Position numbers and translations under genes: made by a program | Notes under the pieces: model-generated | What the model was told of the DNA's origin: nothing | Databases searched by the model: none | The model's input: only the letters and a program-made list of their open reading frames with translations | In this document: in pieces, positions 1 to 8,088 of the stretch | Numbering within the stretch: position 1 is the stretch's first letter | How the letters are laid out: every line of letters starts with the position of its first letter | Assembly (NCBI RefSeq): GCF_021474425.1 | Contig: NZ_JAKEIP010000078.1 | Span: forward strand, 1-33,476 | Reading direction: 5' to 3' | Length of the DNA stretch: 33,476 nt | Origin: Streptomyces muensis | GTDB lineage: Bacteria > Actinomycetota > Actinomycetes > Streptomycetales > Streptomycetaceae

Positions 1-409
1 CCCCGAACCCTGCCTCCTCGCCCCCGAGCAGGTCACCGAGTACCCCGACCCCATGGAACTGGAGCCGGACCTCGCCGCCCGCCTCGAGGACCCCGACACC
101 TGGGACGGCGACGAACTCGCCTACCTCAACGATCTCTCCTACGCCCCCGGTTCGAAGGTCGGCGGCTGGCCCGCCTGGGGCCTGACCGACCCCGAACCCG
201 TGCCCTGCCCCGCCTGCGAGGCGCGGATGACCCCGCTCCTCACTCTCGCCTCCACCGAGTGGACCGACGAGTCCGCCTCCTGGACCCCCCTCGAAGACCA
301 CGGGTCATCCCCCACCCCGGCAATGCTTCAGGTAGCCGACGCCGCCACCCTCCAGCTGTACGCCTGCCCCACCGACCCGCACCACCCTCACCAGGCCCGT
401 GTGCAGTAA
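1..409 (+). CDS. DUF1963-like protein, C-terminal part (5' end outside window)
   Basis: The frame is open from the first bases of the window to the TAA at 407-409, so this is the 3' end of a gene that begins upstream; the ATG at 53 is probably internal. The tail contains PGSKVGGWPAW, a CPAC pair that could bind a metal, then STEW, SWTPLEDH and a final CPTDPHHPH block. This order (KVGG, Cys pair, Glu/Trp, terminal CPxDPxHPH) is familiar from actinobacterial DUF1963 (YwqG-like) proteins, whose biochemical role is not established. Function unknown; family assignment is from remembered motif order only. Confidence 0.6.
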   Translation, partial: PEPCLLAPEQVTEYPDPMELEPDLAARLEDPDTWDGDELAYLNDLSYAPGSKVGGWPAWGLTDPEPVPCPACEARMTPLLTLASTEWTDESASWTPLEDHGSSPTPAMLQVADAATLQLYACPTDPHHPHQARVQ

Positions 410-479
410 CCGCCGAACCCGCCCTCGCCGCGTTTCTCACCCGCGCCACGGAGCCAGCCGGCTCCGTGGGGAGCCCGGC

Positions 480-741
480 ATGAGCGAGCACCTGGAGCAC
501 TGCGCCGTCGTCGCGGTCTGGGAAAAGCACAGCGCCATCGGACACCACTACGAAGAGCTGCTCGCAGACTGGAGGGGCATCGCCTGGGCCGTATCCCTCG
601 TTCGGCGAGACGGTCCATCCCGGCGAGGACACCCCTGACTACAACCCGATCTGCCCCTGCCCGGGCCAGATGCCGCGGGCCTTCTGCATGGGGCGCGCCG
701 ACTGCGGTCAGCACCGCTGCGCCCACACGAACCTCCTGTGA
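480..741 (+). pseudogene. small Cys-rich ORF, apparently frameshifted
   Basis: An ATG at 480 opens a reading frame starting MSEHLEHCAVVAVWEKHSA that runs to a TGA near 636. From about 590 a different frame carries much more protein-like text (YPSFGETVHPGEDTPDYN, then CPCPGQMPRAFC, CGQHRC) ending at the TGA 739-741. The two halves join if there is one extra base between about 560 and 600. The C-terminal half has seven cysteines and two histidines in about 30 residues, suggesting a small metal-binding protein. I do not recognise the family. The downstream frame could instead be an independent ORF without an obvious start. Confidence 0.35.
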
Positions 742-1169
742 CCTCGCCCTCCGCAACCTCACAGGTCGCCGAGCGGAACCTGGGATACTCCCGGACGCCA
801 GACGTCGGGCATGCCCTGTTTACCTGTGAGCCCGGAACCCTGTTCTCCCACGCAAGCGCGTTCCGCCTGTGAGGCTGTGACATGGCGGGTCGGCCCGGTG
901 CCTGCGCTTGGGACTCGCCGATCGCGTGGCTGCCGAAAGCCCTGCGCCACGCATACACGACTACGACAGACTCGACAGTGATGTGGGCGGCTTCGAGGTA
1001 TCCGGAGAGTCCACAGTCCCCTGCACTCGACGGCGAACCCCCAGCTCACCCGTGCGGGAGCAAGGCAAATTGGCCGTATCTCGTCTGCCGTCCCACGACG
1101 CCACACAGGCTTAATGATGCTCCCGCGCCACGCACTGCGCGGGTGGTGTGACGACAGCACGGGGGAACC
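742..1169. other. 428-bp interval without recognisable gene
   Basis: Several ORFs cross this stretch on both strands, but none resembles a protein family and none has a convincing ribosome site. It presumably contains the promoter of the DUF6232 gene at 1170. No strong inverted repeat was noticed. Confidence 0.4.
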
Positions 1170-1790
1170 ATGGATCACACGGGCGGCATCGGAGTACCAC
1201 CTCCCGGGACACCTCCCGGGCCGCCACCACAGCTTCCGCCCCGGCCCCCGTCTCAGCCTCCGCAGGCGCCTCCTCAGATACCGCCGATGCCGCTGCCTCC
1301 GCGCAGGGGAAAGCCGCTGGAACTCCGGGTCCAGCGGCAGATCCTGTGGGTGGGGTCGGCGGCGGTTCCGTTGCGCAATGTCAGCTGGGTCGAAGTGTTC
1401 AGGCTGAAGCCCGCCTGGGGCAAGGCCGGCATCTACTTCCTGCTGTTGGTGGTCCTGGCCTACTTGGTCTCCGCCCGGCTCGACTCCACGGACGGGGGCG
1501 GCGGCTCTGCCCCGGGCGTCCTGACCCTGTTCGCCCTGGTCGTTGTCTGCGCCGTCCTGCTCTGGTCGAGGAAGCCGGTGCTGGTCGTCGAGCTGAACAG
1601 CGGTTCCAGGGTCGTCCTGACCCTGCCGACCATGGATGAACTGCGGGTGATCGCCGGGCAGATCGTGTACGCGATCGACCACCCGGAATACGAGTTCTCC
1701 GCCGTCCTCGAGCAGCACAACACCACGAACAACTTCGGTTCCGTCGTCAACATGAACGGCGGCAGGGGAAACACAGGGATCAGACTATGA
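1170..1790 (+). CDS. DUF6232 family membrane protein
   Basis: 206 residues. Residues 9-45 are a proline-rich, low-complexity cytosolic stretch (PPPGTPPGPPPQLPPRPP). A conserved block (ILWVGSAAVPLRNVSWVEVF) follows at about 58-77, then two hydrophobic segments (about 87-100 and 117-131), a VVELNSGSRVVLTLP strand-like block, and a helix ending AIDHPEYEF. The last 20 residues are Asn/Gly-rich: NNFGSVVNMNGGRGNTGI. This architecture matches actinobacterial DUF6232 proteins, of unknown function. The stop overlaps the ATG of the next gene (ATGA at 1787-1790), so the two are probably translationally coupled. The C-terminal motif resembles the N-terminus of that neighbour (see findings). Confidence 0.75.
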   Translation: MDHTGGIGVPPPGTPPGPPPQLPPRPPSQPPQAPPQIPPMPLPPRRGKPLELRVQRQILWVGSAAVPLRNVSWVEVFRLKPAWGKAGIYFLLLVVLAYLVSARLDSTDGGGGSAPGVLTLFALVVVCAVLLWSRKPVLVVELNSGSRVVLTLPTMDELRVIAGQIVYAIDHPEYEFSAVLEQHNTTNNFGSVVNMNGGRGNTGIRL

Positions 1791-2135
1791 GCGACACATC
1801 GAACTACTACGGAGACGTCGTCAACGTGAAGGCGCCGAAAGGATCATTGGCATCATCACGGCACCGTAGTCCACAACGACAGCACCGCTCAGGACACTGA
1901 GCTCCAAGCCGCAGTGAGGGACCTCACCTGTCTCCTCAACGACCTGCGCCCGGAGCTCACCTCGGGCCAGGCTCAGGCCGTGGACAACCTGCTGCCCGCG
2001 CTTACCCCCGACCGGGCCGACCTACGTGAGGGCGGCATGATCCTGGCGTCCGTCTCGCAGATCGCGCCGACCGTGGGCGAGGCGGGTAGGCCCGTCATGG
2101 AGGGGCTGGCGCGGCTGCTCGCGCTGCTGGGCTGA
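1787..2135 (+). pseudogene. small partner of the DUF6232 gene, frameshifted
   Basis: The ATG at 1787 starts MSDTSNYYGDVVNVK, but that frame stops at 1898-1900 after 37 codons. Homology-like sequence resumes in another frame (HHHGTVVHND, DTELQAAVRDL) and runs to the TGA at 2133-2135. The net shift is one extra base or two missing, somewhere between 1830 and 1862; the intermediate frame reads GAERIIGI, so two compensating indels are possible. The distal part (about 74 codons from 1914) is predicted helical, with LLNDLRPEL and SQIAPTVGEAGRPVMEGL. Function unknown. Either a recent pseudogene or sequence errors. A GTG at 1914 could in principle start a separate 73-residue protein. Confidence 0.5.
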
Positions 2136-2336
2136 CGGGCCTGCCCTGGTGGAGAGGGTCATGGCGTACGCCGTCGGCAAAGCAGCGAACCCGGGCCACG
2201 GTCCAGGCTGCGGTGTTGCGGTTTTCTGCGGACACGAGGACGCCGAGGGTGTGTTGAAGGCACTCCGTGGGCGGGACGGCCAAGGCGTGGGGCGTCCATA
2301 CCTACTCCGGGGTGCTGCCCTTGGGGTGTGCCGCGG

Positions 2337-2368
2337 GTCCGCGAACCCGTGCAGCGGGGTCCGCGGAC
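2337..2368 (-). terminator. possible terminator hairpin after the molybdopterin oxidoreductase gene
   Basis: GTCCGCG (2337-2343) and CGCGGAC (2362-2368) form a perfect 7-bp inverted repeat with an 18-base loop, 25 bases beyond the stop of the minus-strand gene ending at 2394. There is no U tract. The rest of 2136-2393 shows no recognisable gene. Confidence 0.3.
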
Positions 2369-2393
2369 GTGTTGGCCTCTCGCGGGTGGAGGG

Positions 2394-4643
2394 TCAGGCG
2401 GGGAGAGCCTCGATGCGGGCGGGCACGTGCTTGTGCCACGGGACGCCGGCGATGGGGTCGCGCCGGCGCAAGTCGGTGAGGGTGTTGAGGGCGACGCCGG
2501 TGCGTTCGATCCCGCCGTGGCCGGTGGGCAGGTCGAGACCGAAACCGTTGGGCAGGGCGGCGTGTCCAGCCTGCATGCGGTCGTCGATCTCGACGGTGGC
2601 GTTTGCGGTGCCGCGTTCGGTGGTGATCCGGGCGGGCGCCCCGTTGTCGAGTCCGAGCTGCTCGGCGTCGTGCGGGCTGATGCGCAGCGTGCCGCCCTTG
2701 TCGCGCAGGCGCCAGGTGGTGTCGCGAATGATGGTGTTCGCGGTGAACGCACGCCGCTGGCCGGCGGCCAGGACGATCGGGAACTCCTCGGTGGTGTGCA
2801 CGGCCGGAGTGGTGTCCAGGCCGGTGTGCAGTTCGAGCAGTTCGGGGATGGGAAGCGGGATGCGGTGGCCGGGATGAGGCACGTAGCCCCAGGCGTCGTC
2901 GTACTCGTCCTCGGTGAAGGTGACTCCGGAACGGCCCTTGAGGATCGCTTCGAACAGGGCTTCCGCGTCGCCGTGCCCGGCGCGGCGCATGGCCTTGGGG
3001 TACTCCTTGGCGATGCGCTGGCAGAGCGCCCACAGCACAGCGGCGGAGCGGGCACCGTCGGGCAGGGTGGGGCCGAGGGTTTCGTACAGCAGATACGGGG
3101 CCAACTTGATGGTGCTCTTGTCGAGGACAGCCAGGGCGGCGAAAGCGAGTTTGTACGGGGTGCGGCCGAGGCGGGCCGCGGCGCGCAGCAGGGAGAGGCG
3201 GCTACGGGGGACGGCGCCGAGTTCCCGGACCAGGCGGGCGTAGATCTCGGGTTCGGTCAGCGTGCCGGGCAGTGGGTCGAGCACGGGGGCACGCAGGTGG
3301 AAGGTGTTGTGCGGGAACTCGAAGGTGAAGAAGGTCGCTTCCCACTTCTCGTACTGGGACGCGGCCGGCAGCACGTAGTCGGCCCGGCGCCCGGTCTCGG
3401 TCAGCGCGATGTCGATGACGACGACCAGGTCGAGTTTGTCGAGGGCCTCGGCGAAGGCGGCGGAGTCGGCAAGGGAGTGCGCCGGGTTGGAGGACTCGAT
3501 GACCATCGCCCGGAACCGGTCGGGATGGTCGTTGAGGATCTCCTCGGCGATGACGTTGCAGGGCACCAGGCCGCCGGGCATCCGCGCGCCGGTGACGGGG
3601 GTGCGGCGCGGGCGGGTGCTGTAACGGGCGAGCGGTACGACCCATGAGTGCGGCTGCATCGCGCCCTGCTTGGCGAAGTTGCCGGTCAGCAGCCAGATCA
3701 ACTTGTTGAGGTAGGAGACCAGGGTGCTGTTGGGGCCCTGCTGAACGCCCAGGTCCTCGTACGTCGAGACGCTGGAGGCGGACGCAACCCGGCGGGCCGT
3801 CGTGCGCAGGAGTTCCTCGTCCAGTCCGCACGTGGCGGCGCAGTGAGCGACGTCCACAGCCTTCAGCTGCTCGAGTACGGTTGCCGCCCCGGTCGTGTGG
3901 ATGTCGAGGAAGGCGTGGTCGACGAGGTTCTCCTGGACCAGGACGCCGAGGATGCCGGACAGGCACCAGGCGTCGGTTCCGGGCCTCAGTTGCAGGTGGA
4001 TGTCGGCGAGGTCGGCGGTCTCGGTCCGCACCGGATCAATGACGATCATGGTGCGGGCGGGGTCCTTGGCGATGTCCTTGAGCACGGTGCGGGCCCGGGA
4101 GACCCCGTGGGTCTGCCAGGGGTTCTTGCCGATGAAGATCGAGACCTCGGCGTTCTCGAAGTCCCCGACGGTGTGACCGCCCGTCAGATGGGCGTCGACG
4201 AAACCTTCGCCGGTCTTCTCCTGGGCCAGGGGGTTGGAGCGGTAGCGAGCGCCCAGTGCACCCATCAGGGCGCCGCTGTAGGCGCCGCCGAGGTGATTGC
4301 CCTGGCCTCCGCCGCCGTAGAAGAAGATCGACTTGCCGCCGTGAGTGTCGCGCACCGACTTCAGGCGGGCGGAGATCTCGCGCACAGCGGTGTCCCAGTC
4401 GATGGGGGTGAAGCTGCCGTCTGCCTCTCGGCGCAGAGGCGTGGTCAGGCGTTCCACACCGTTCTGGTAGTGGTCGAGGCGCAGGGCCTTGTTGCAGGTG
4501 TAGCCGCTGGTGGCGACGTGTTCTTTGTCGCCACGGATCTTTGCGAAGCGCCGGCCGTCGGTCTGGATCTGGATGCCGCAGTTGTTCTCGCACAGAATGC
4601 ATGCGGTCTTGTGCCAACTGGCAGTGTCGGCCTGGTCAGTCAT
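2394..4643 (-). CDS. [4Fe-4S] molybdopterin oxidoreductase, DMSO reductase superfamily
   Basis: 749 residues from the ATG at 4643, which has GAGGAG eight bases upstream; the open frame continues to 5042 but that extension overlaps the next gene. Four N-terminal cysteines C15, C18, C22 and C50 (C-X2-C-X3-C-X27-C) should bind a [4Fe-4S] cluster. FFYGGGGQGNHLGG, SIFIGKNPWQTHG, MVIESSNPAHS and VVVIDIALTETGRRADYVLPA are typical bis-MGD cofactor-binding blocks, and the C-terminal domain (TWRLRDKGG to PNGFGLDLP) is the usual molydopterin dinucleotide-binding domain. There is no Tat signal, so it should be cytoplasmic. The substrate cannot be read from sequence; I could not confidently assign the protein ligand to Mo. 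It lies 95 bp downstream of a crotonase and a TetR gene on the same strand, hinting at acyl-CoA or lipid-derived substrates. Confidence 0.85.
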   Translation of the reverse strand: MTDQADTASWHKTACILCENNCGIQIQTDGRRFAKIRGDKEHVATSGYTCNKALRLDHYQNGVERLTTPLRREADGSFTPIDWDTAVREISARLKSVRDTHGGKSIFFYGGGGQGNHLGGAYSGALMGALGARYRSNPLAQEKTGEGFVDAHLTGGHTVGDFENAEVSIFIGKNPWQTHGVSRARTVLKDIAKDPARTMIVIDPVRTETADLADIHLQLRPGTDAWCLSGILGVLVQENLVDHAFLDIHTTGAATVLEQLKAVDVAHCAATCGLDEELLRTTARRVASASSVSTYEDLGVQQGPNSTLVSYLNKLIWLLTGNFAKQGAMQPHSWVVPLARYSTRPRRTPVTGARMPGGLVPCNVIAEEILNDHPDRFRAMVIESSNPAHSLADSAAFAEALDKLDLVVVIDIALTETGRRADYVLPAASQYEKWEATFFTFEFPHNTFHLRAPVLDPLPGTLTEPEIYARLVRELGAVPRSRLSLLRAAARLGRTPYKLAFAALAVLDKSTIKLAPYLLYETLGPTLPDGARSAAVLWALCQRIAKEYPKAMRRAGHGDAEALFEAILKGRSGVTFTEDEYDDAWGYVPHPGHRIPLPIPELLELHTGLDTTPAVHTTEEFPIVLAAGQRRAFTANTIIRDTTWRLRDKGGTLRISPHDAEQLGLDNGAPARITTERGTANATVEIDDRMQAGHAALPNGFGLDLPTGHGGIERTGVALNTLTDLRRRDPIAGVPWHKHVPARIEALPA

Positions 4644-4738
4644 GTGATTTCTCCTCGTCAACACCGCCAACCGTTTTGGCGTGGGAGTCCGCAGCCAGGG
4701 GGTGGGGCGCGGCGGGTGGGGAGGTGCGGACCGTGAGG

Positions 4739-5410
4739 TCAGCCCATGGGATTGGTGGTGTCGCGCAGCGTGGCCAGGGCAGGGGCGTACATGCGGGCCT
4801 TGATGGTGCCGAGGGTGTCGCCGGCCTTGTTCACCTGCGCCTGGGCGATCTCGATCGCGGTGGAGCGCACGGAGTCCTCGCTGACCGCCTGGTCGACGAT
4901 GCCGGCGGCCGCGGCGTCGGCGCCGCCGTAGCGGCGGGCGGTGAGCATGGCCGCGTGGGCGGTCTGAGGCGACAGCCGGGACTGGATCAGGGCGGCCATG
5001 CCGGGGGTGAAGGGGATGTTGATGTCCGCTTCGGGCAGGCACCAGTAGCCGCGGTCGGCGCGCATCACGCGGAAGTCGTGGGCGAGGGAGAACATCGCGC
5101 CGGCGGCGAAGGTGTGCCCCTGCAGCGCGGCCACGGTGATGACCGGCAGCGACAGCATCCGTGCGAACAGTTCATGGACCGAGATGACGTAGTCCTGGTG
5201 CTGGTCGGCGTGGGCGAACAGCCAGTCCAGGTCGAGGCCGTTGGAGTAGAACTTGCCGGTGGCGGCGGTGACCAGGGCGCGAGGGCCCTCCGCCTTCTCG
5301 ACCTCGTCGAGCGCGGCGTTGACGGAGTTGATCCAGTCAGGGTGGAAGCGGTTCTCGTCGCCCCCGAGGTCGAGTACGAAGACGCTTTCCTGACGGTCGA
5401 GCGTGGGCAT
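4739..5410 (-). CDS. enoyl-CoA hydratase/isomerase (crotonase), delta3-delta2-enoyl-CoA isomerase-like
   Basis: 223 residues from the ATG at 5410, preceded by a strong GGAGGA site. The N-terminus (FVLDLGGDENRFHPDWINSV) and TAATGKFYSNGLDLDWL give the crotonase oxyanion-hole region, with AALQGHTFAAGAMFSLAHDF forming the second half. It is shorter than hydratases (about 260) and resembles the compact ECI-type isomerases that move a 3-enoyl-CoA double bond to position 2 in beta-oxidation. It lies between a TetR gene (60 bp upstream) and the molybdopterin enzyme (95 bp downstream), probably in one transcript. The isomerase assignment is from resemblance and length; the acyl substrate is unknown. 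Confidence 0.8.
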   Translation of the reverse strand: MPTLDRQESVFVLDLGGDENRFHPDWINSVNAALDEVEKAEGPRALVTAATGKFYSNGLDLDWLFAHADQHQDYVISVHELFARMLSLPVITVAALQGHTFAAGAMFSLAHDFRVMRADRGYWCLPEADINIPFTPGMAALIQSRLSPQTAHAAMLTARRYGGADAAAAGIVDQAVSEDSVRSTAIEIAQAQVNKAGDTLGTIKARMYAPALATLRDTTNPMG

Positions 5411-5470
5411 GAGTCCTCCTGGATGTGGGTGGGATGGGGTGTGCGCCACGCCTGTGGCAAGTGGCGCGGC

Positions 5471-6058
5471 TCAGGGACGGCGAGGCAGGGTGAGGGCGAG
5501 CAGCTCGTGGATCTCGGCTGCGGCCGCCTCGAGTGGGGCGGTGCTCTCTTCGGCACGGCACATGATCACCGCGCCTTCGACCGCGGCGATGACGAACGCG
5601 GCCAATCGTTTGCTGCGCTCCTCCGCCAGGCCGTTTTTCAGGAACAGGGAGGCTAGGGCCTCCTGCCAACGGGCGAAGACGGCCGCCGCCGAGCGGGCCA
5701 GCTGCGGCGCGTCGTCGTTGGTCTCAACGGCCACCGCCACGATCGGACAGCCGCTGCGGAAGTCGCTGTCGACGAGCCGTTGACGCCAGAGCCCGAAGAA
5801 GGCGTCGATCGCCGCCAGCGCGTCATCAGTCTGCATGGCGGCGTCGATCAGCCCCGCGATGAAGTCACCCGCGAGCGCGACCGCCTCGTTGATCAGCTGC
5901 GCTCGCCCGTCGGGGAAGTGGTAGTAGACCGAGCCGCGCGGGGCGTCGCCGTGAGCGAGTACCCGGTCGACACTCGTGGCGCTGGCCCCGTACTCGGCCA
6001 ACAGCACAGCTGCACTGAGGATCATCCGGTCACGGCTGTCACTCTTGCGCGGGCTCAC
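5471..6058 (-). CDS. TetR family transcriptional repressor, YxaF/LmrA-like
   Basis: About 195 residues. The N-terminal HTH reads ILSAAVLLAEYGASATSVDRV then APRGSVYYHFPDGRAQLI, the recognition-helix region typical of the YxaF/LmrA subgroup; the C-terminal part is the helical ligand domain. Three in-frame GTG codons are possible starts (6070, 6067, 6058). I chose 6058 (MSPRKSDSRDR) because AGGAAGG then lies at usable distance; a GTG at 6070 would sit directly on that site. It likely controls its own operon with the crotonase and molybdopterin genes. The upstream stretch 6105-6140 is unusually AT-rich and may hold the promoter and operator. Confidence 0.85.
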   Translation of the reverse strand: MSPRKSDSRDRMILSAAVLLAEYGASATSVDRVLAHGDAPRGSVYYHFPDGRAQLINEAVALAGDFIAGLIDAAMQTDDALAAIDAFFGLWRQRLVDSDFRSGCPIVAVAVETNDDAPQLARSAAAVFARWQEALASLFLKNGLAEERSKRLAAFVIAAVEGAVIMCRAEESTAPLEAAAAEIHELLALTLPRRP

Positions 6059-6226
6059 CCGCCCCACCACCTTCCTGATGCTGATGCCCGTCGAGCGTGG
6101 CTACCTGTGAGTAACTTATGTTATATGCCATAGAACATGCAAGAGGGAGATCGCTGTTTTGGCCTGGCTACGTGTCCTTGAGGAAGTCCGGTCTGCCTCT
6201 GAGGGAGAGCAGGTGAGGGCCGGGTT

Positions 6227-6454
6227 ATGGCCACGACAGTGGAAGCGGTTGTGGCCGAGGGTGAGGGTGGTGTTACGTGCCTCGGGGGTAAAAGGACGCT
6301 GGCTGGTGCGCCGCGCGGACCGCAGGCGGTGGAAGAGCTGAAAGCCGCCCTGCGGAGCAAGCTGGTCGAGGACAAGCTGCTGCGGTGCCGCAAGCTGCGC
6401 ATCGACACGCGCACCTCATTGGTGCCCCGGCAATGCAGCGCGTCGAGGCCATGA
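6227..6454 (+). pseudogene. IS5/IS1182-type transposase relic
   Basis: A 75-codon open stretch includes LVEDKLLRCRKLRIDT, closely resembling the block before the second catalytic region in Streptomyces IS5-like transposases (KLLRCRKLRIDTTVVEAD). The sequence diverges right after RIDT, and flanking DNA shows only scrambled fragments. The element is dead and its ends were not found. Confidence 0.45.
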
Positions 6455-6742
6455 AGCGCCGGGTGTGGTGCGTCATGGCAAATTTGCCGCCGCGCGTGCG
6501 GCAGATGCTTCTGCCTCACAGACGGGGAAGTTGAACCGTTCGACGGCGGCGGCCGGAGACGACCTACCGGTTCATCGACGGGCTGTGGCAGTTCCTTCGC
6601 CCGGCTGCTACCTCCCCAGTCGAGGCGGGCCGCGTCCAGCAGTGTGGTGAGCCGGAGGCGAAGAGCGTCGAGTCGCGCGCCTGGTGGGCTGCGGCGGCGC
6701 CCCGCTCCACCTCGCCCCTCCTACCTGGAGTGTTGCCCGGCT
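6455..6742. other. degenerate DNA, no gene recognised
   Basis: This stretch lies between a transposase relic and a decayed oxidoreductase. ORFs in several frames are short and have no family resemblance. It probably represents eroded insertion-sequence material. Confidence 0.35.
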
Positions 6743-7044
6743 TCAGGAAATGAGCACGATCCGTCCGTTCAGGTCGCCCTCAGCCAGCCGGGCGTGGGCC
6801 TTGGCGGCGGCGTCCAACGGAGGTGGGCCGTGGGCCGTAGCCCGTGGCAGGGTCGGCCAGTCGGTTTTGCCCTGCTTCCACCGAGTAAGCCAAGGGCGAG
6901 AAGCGTCACCCGTACAGGCCCGAGTCGTGTCCCATCCGCCCCACCAGCGGGCACCAATACGAGAACCTTCTGACCTGCGGAAACGTAGCTGGGAGGGGGT
7001 TTCGGGAGCAGTGGCCGCGTGGGCGCGTGCAATTGACGCGACAC
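6743..7044 (-). pseudogene. C-terminal relic of an MDR (quinone oxidoreductase-like) enzyme
   Basis: On the minus strand one frame reads GQKVLVLVPAGG and RLGPVRVTLLALGLLG, typical of the strand after the Rossmann fold in NAD(P)-dependent MDR enzymes. The neighbouring frame then continues PPLDAAAKAHARLAEGDLNG and ends RIVLIS with a stop at 6743-6745, the classic C-terminus of that family. The two parts are in different frames and the N-terminal two-thirds are missing, so this is a decayed fragment. It ends close to the reductase gene at 7054. Confidence 0.5.
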
Positions 7045-7053
7045 CTTTCACGG

Positions 7054-8088
7054 TCATGCCTCGACTACAAGGTCCTCCAACGGCTTCGAGCAGCAGAGAA
7101 GGACCTTGTTCTGAGCGATCTCGCGCGGGCGGATGCCTCCGTTGTGGCGCATGTCGACGGAGCCTGAGAGCAGGGTCGCCTTGCAGGTGCCGCACATGCC
7201 CTGGGCGCAGGAGGCCGGCAGGCTGAGCCCGGCTCGGGAGGCGGCGGCGAGGATCGCGGTGTCGGGGGCGCACTCGATCGTGCGGCCGCTGCGCGTGAAC
7301 TCGATCTTGAAGCCGGCGAGTGTTCCGGCGGCAGGCGAGGCCTCGGCCGCCGCGATCTGCGTCTCGAAGGTGAAGCTCTCCTCGTGGTAGTGGTCCATGT
7401 CGAGGCCCGCGTCCGAGAGCATGGTGCGTACGGCGGCCATGTAGGGGCCGGGGCCGCAGGTGAAGACCTCGCGGTCGAGGAAGTCGGGGGCGACCTGTCG
7501 CAGCGTTTCGAGCGTCAGTCGGCCGCGGTATCCGCCCCAGGGTGCGTACGGCCGGTCCTCCTCGCAGACGTGGACCACGCGGATGTTGGGCGCGGTCGCG
7601 GCGATGAGGTCGAGTTCGTGACGGAAGACGATGTCCGCCGGGGTGCGGGCGCTGTGCACGAACACCACGTCGGCCGGGTCGGCCAGGTCGTACAGCGTCC
7701 TCGTCATGGACATCGACGGCGTGATGCCGACGCCCCCGGACAGGAAGAGGTACTTGGACGACGGGTGCCGGGCTGTGGAGAAGTCTCCGAGCGGGCCGTG
7801 TGCGCGCACGGTGTCGCCGGGCTTGAGGTGGTCGTGCAGCCAGTTCGACACCAGTCCGCCGGGTACGCGCTTGACCGTGATCGAGAGGAGGAAGGGGCGC
7901 GTGGGCGGGGAGGAGATGGTGTAGCAGCGCTGCACGGGGCGGCCGTCGATGTCGACGGTCAGTGTCACGAACTGGCCCGGGTCATGCCGGAAGAGGCGGG
8001 GTTCGGCGTACTCGAAGACGAACGTGGTGACGTCGTGAGTGAGCGGGTGGACCTGGCGGCACACCAGCAGTTCCTCGGTCTCGGTCAT
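7054..8088 (-). CDS. gbcB: ferredoxin-NAD(P)H reductase partner of the Rieske demethylase (GbcB-like)
   Basis: 344 residues. The FAD domain shows RCYTISS at 54-60; the NAD domain shows GGVGITP (118-124) and CGPGPYM (211-217). The C-terminal plant-type [2Fe-2S] domain has C294, C299, C302 and C332/C333 (C-X4-C-X2-C). This is the one-protein reductase that passes electrons from NAD(P)H to a Rieske oxygenase, as in the glycine betaine monooxygenase GbcAB. Its ATG overlaps the oxygenase stop (ATGA, 8085-8088), so the two are translationally coupled. The start is fixed by that overlap; the open frame further upstream is a shadow of the oxygenase gene. Confidence 0.9.
   Translation of the reverse strand: MTETEELLVCRQVHPLTHDVTTFVFEYAEPRLFRHDPGQFVTLTVDIDGRPVQRCYTISSPPTRPFLLSITVKRVPGGLVSNWLHDHLKPGDTVRAHGPLGDFSTARHPSSKYLFLSGGVGITPSMSMTRTLYDLADPADVVFVHSARTPADIVFRHELDLIAATAPNIRVVHVCEEDRPYAPWGGYRGRLTLETLRQVAPDFLDREVFTCGPGPYMAAVRTMLSDAGLDMDHYHEESFTFETQIAAAEASPAAGTLAGFKIEFTRSGRTIECAPDTAILAAASRAGLSLPASCAQGMCGTCKATLLSGSVDMRHNGGIRPREIAQNKVLLCCSKPLEDLVVEA

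Noticed and set aside
759..1718. 319-codon minus-strand ORF
   Set aside because: It overlaps the DUF6232 gene and has low-complexity, Arg/Gly/Gln-rich text with no family resemblance; a shadow ORF typical of high-GC DNA.
2095..2283. 62-codon minus-strand ORF, possible transposase fragment
   Set aside because: No motif I could match to a known transposase; too short to support.
2149..2877. 242-codon plus-strand ORF opposite the molybdopterin gene
   Set aside because: Antisense shadow, Ser/Arg-rich, no motif.
4644..5042. N-terminal extension of the molybdopterin gene
   Set aside because: It would overlap the crotonase gene; the ATG at 4643 has a good ribosome site and begins just before the Fe-S motif.
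6105..6140. TetR operator palindrome in the AT-rich stretch
   Set aside because: The inverted-repeat match is poor (fewer than half the positions), so I list it only as a possible promoter region.
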